Shown: in pieces, positions 63,397 through 64,000 of the stretch | How the letters are laid out: each line of letters begins with the position of its first letter | Position numbering within the stretch: position 1 is the stretch's first letter | Source of the DNA: Carnobacterium gallinarum DSM 4847 | Lineage (GTDB): Bacteria > Bacillota > Bacilli > Lactobacillales > Carnobacteriaceae | Reading direction: 5' to 3' | Assembly (NCBI RefSeq): GCF_000744375.1 | Contig: NZ_JQLU01000004.1 | Coordinates: forward strand, 1-64,000 | DNA: 64,000 nucleotides | Translations under genes and position numbers: made by a program | Notes under the pieces: model-generated | The model's input: only the letters and a program-made list of their open reading frames with translations | What the model was told of the DNA's origin: nothing | Databases searched by the model: none

Positions 63397-64000
63397 TTGC
63401 AGTTGGAGTCGAATTTTCAACGGTTCTTAGTTATTATTGCAAAGCAAAAAGAAATCACCAACATCACAGCATTGGCTAATTCAGCTGGCTTATCGAGACG
63501 AATGATTTATTATTATATAGACAAAGTGAATGATTTGTTTAAATCAGCAGGGTTATCGTCACTAAGTAAAGAGGGACGTGGGGGATTTAGCTTAAATTTG
63601 GTGCAACAAAAACAAATCAAAGAATGGTTGAAAAACCAAAAGCAAACAGATTCTATTTTAAAAACGAGCGAACGAAGATTGCTAATCACGTTATTGATTT
63701 TATTGGAAAATAAGAAATGGCAATTAAATCATTTTCAAAATTTATTTTTAGTGTCACGGAATACAATTTTAAAGGATATTCAGTGGGTTAAGGAGCAATT
63801 AGCTGTTTCGGAAGTAGAAGTGAAAAGCAATAAAACTAGGGGATATTATGTATCTATTAGTGAATTAGAACGGCGACAGCTTATTTATCAACAGCTTTAT
63901 GTAATTGAAATGGGACAAAAAGAGACAACTTATTATTTTTTACTGGAATCGTTAGGATTTACTGGTACAAAAGAAAAATATAAAAAAAGTCTACAAATTA
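63397..64000 (+). CDS. BglG/PRD-type transcription regulator, 5' part
   Basis: The gene runs off the window; 201 codons are visible. It starts with TTG after AAGGAGGGGG. Two N-terminal helix-turn-helix segments are seen (about 22-45, ALANSAGLSRRMIYYYIDKV, and about 108-130, NLFLVSRNTILKDIQWVKE), the layout of MtlR/ManR/LicR-like activators that carry PRD and EII-like domains further on. Its place beside the ula operon makes it the probable ula regulator. The PRD domains lie outside the window, so the class is inferred. Confidence 0.85.
   Translation, partial: MQLESNFQRFLVIIAKQKEITNITALANSAGLSRRMIYYYIDKVNDLFKSAGLSSLSKEGRGGFSLNLVQQKQIKEWLKNQKQTDSILKTSERRLLITLLILLENKKWQLNHFQNLFLVSRNTILKDIQWVKEQLAVSEVEVKSNKTRGYYVSISELERRQLIYQQLYVIEMGQKETTYYFLLESLGFTGTKEKYKKSLQI

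Overview
The window is an AT-rich chromosomal segment from a low-GC Gram-positive bacterium of the order Lactobacillales. Carnobacterium or a close relative is my best guess. The guess rests on gene content and on familiar Firmicute gene orders (pdhABCD; ylaN-ftsW-pycA-ylb genes-rsmD-coaD-ylbL; comEA-comEB-comEC-holA-rpsT), on strong AGGAGG ribosome binding sites and on sigma-A type promoters. No rRNA, tRNA or CRISPR array was seen.

Layout. 1-7.6 kb: one half of a heterodimeric ABC exporter, a HAD phosphatase, then a divergent PTS locus (EIIBC plus an SGNH esterase, opposed by a GntR/UTRA regulator) and a universal stress protein. 7.4-8.2 kb: two tiny reverse-strand genes, one under a near-consensus LexA (SOS) box, and a candidate small RNA with C-rich anti-Shine-Dalgarno loops. 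8.5-13.5 kb: accessory DNA, consisting of a heavily decayed ATP-grasp gene and a prophage remnant that keeps an ImmA-like/Xre switch, an ArpU-type regulator, a holin and a GH25-LysM endolysin. 13.6-20 kb: VOC protein, peptide deformylase, glutamate dehydrogenase, and a Mg2+ M-box riboswitch ahead of a P-type Mg ATPase. 20.2-21.8 kb: an IS1202-like insertion sequence inserted directly upstream of the pdh promoter. 22-27 kb: pdhABCD. 27.5-29.7 kb: a lactate-dehydrogenase-like protein that has lost its catalytic residues, yktA and an inositol-monophosphatase-family gene. 30-35 kb: aconitase, citrate synthase and isocitrate dehydrogenase. 35.6-47.6 kb: typA, ylaN, ftsW, pycA, a ylbC-like gene, ylbF, ylbG, rsmD, coaD and ylbL. 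47.7-49 kb: an autoregulated TetR/MBL pair. 49-57 kb: comEA-comEB-comEC, holA, rpsT and proC-uvrB, the last pair behind a second SOS box. 57.5-64 kb: the L-ascorbate ula operon (ulaG-A-B-C-D-E-F) and the start of a BglG/PRD-type regulator.

How the genes fit together. Pyruvate carboxylase, pyruvate dehydrogenase, citrate synthase, aconitase, isocitrate dehydrogenase and glutamate dehydrogenase together form a complete route from pyruvate to glutamate, the oxidative half of the TCA cycle typical of lactic acid bacteria. The isocitrate dehydrogenase looks NAD-dependent. Two promoters carry GAAC-N4-GTTC boxes between -35 and -10, which makes the 47-aa gene and proC-uvrB likely members of one damage regulon. 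Several local repressors (GntR, Xre, TetR) show the same design: a palindromic operator in the 17-bp promoter spacer.

Functions are inferred from motifs and family knowledge. Promoters, hairpins and refined starts were read by eye, and no database search or folding program was used.
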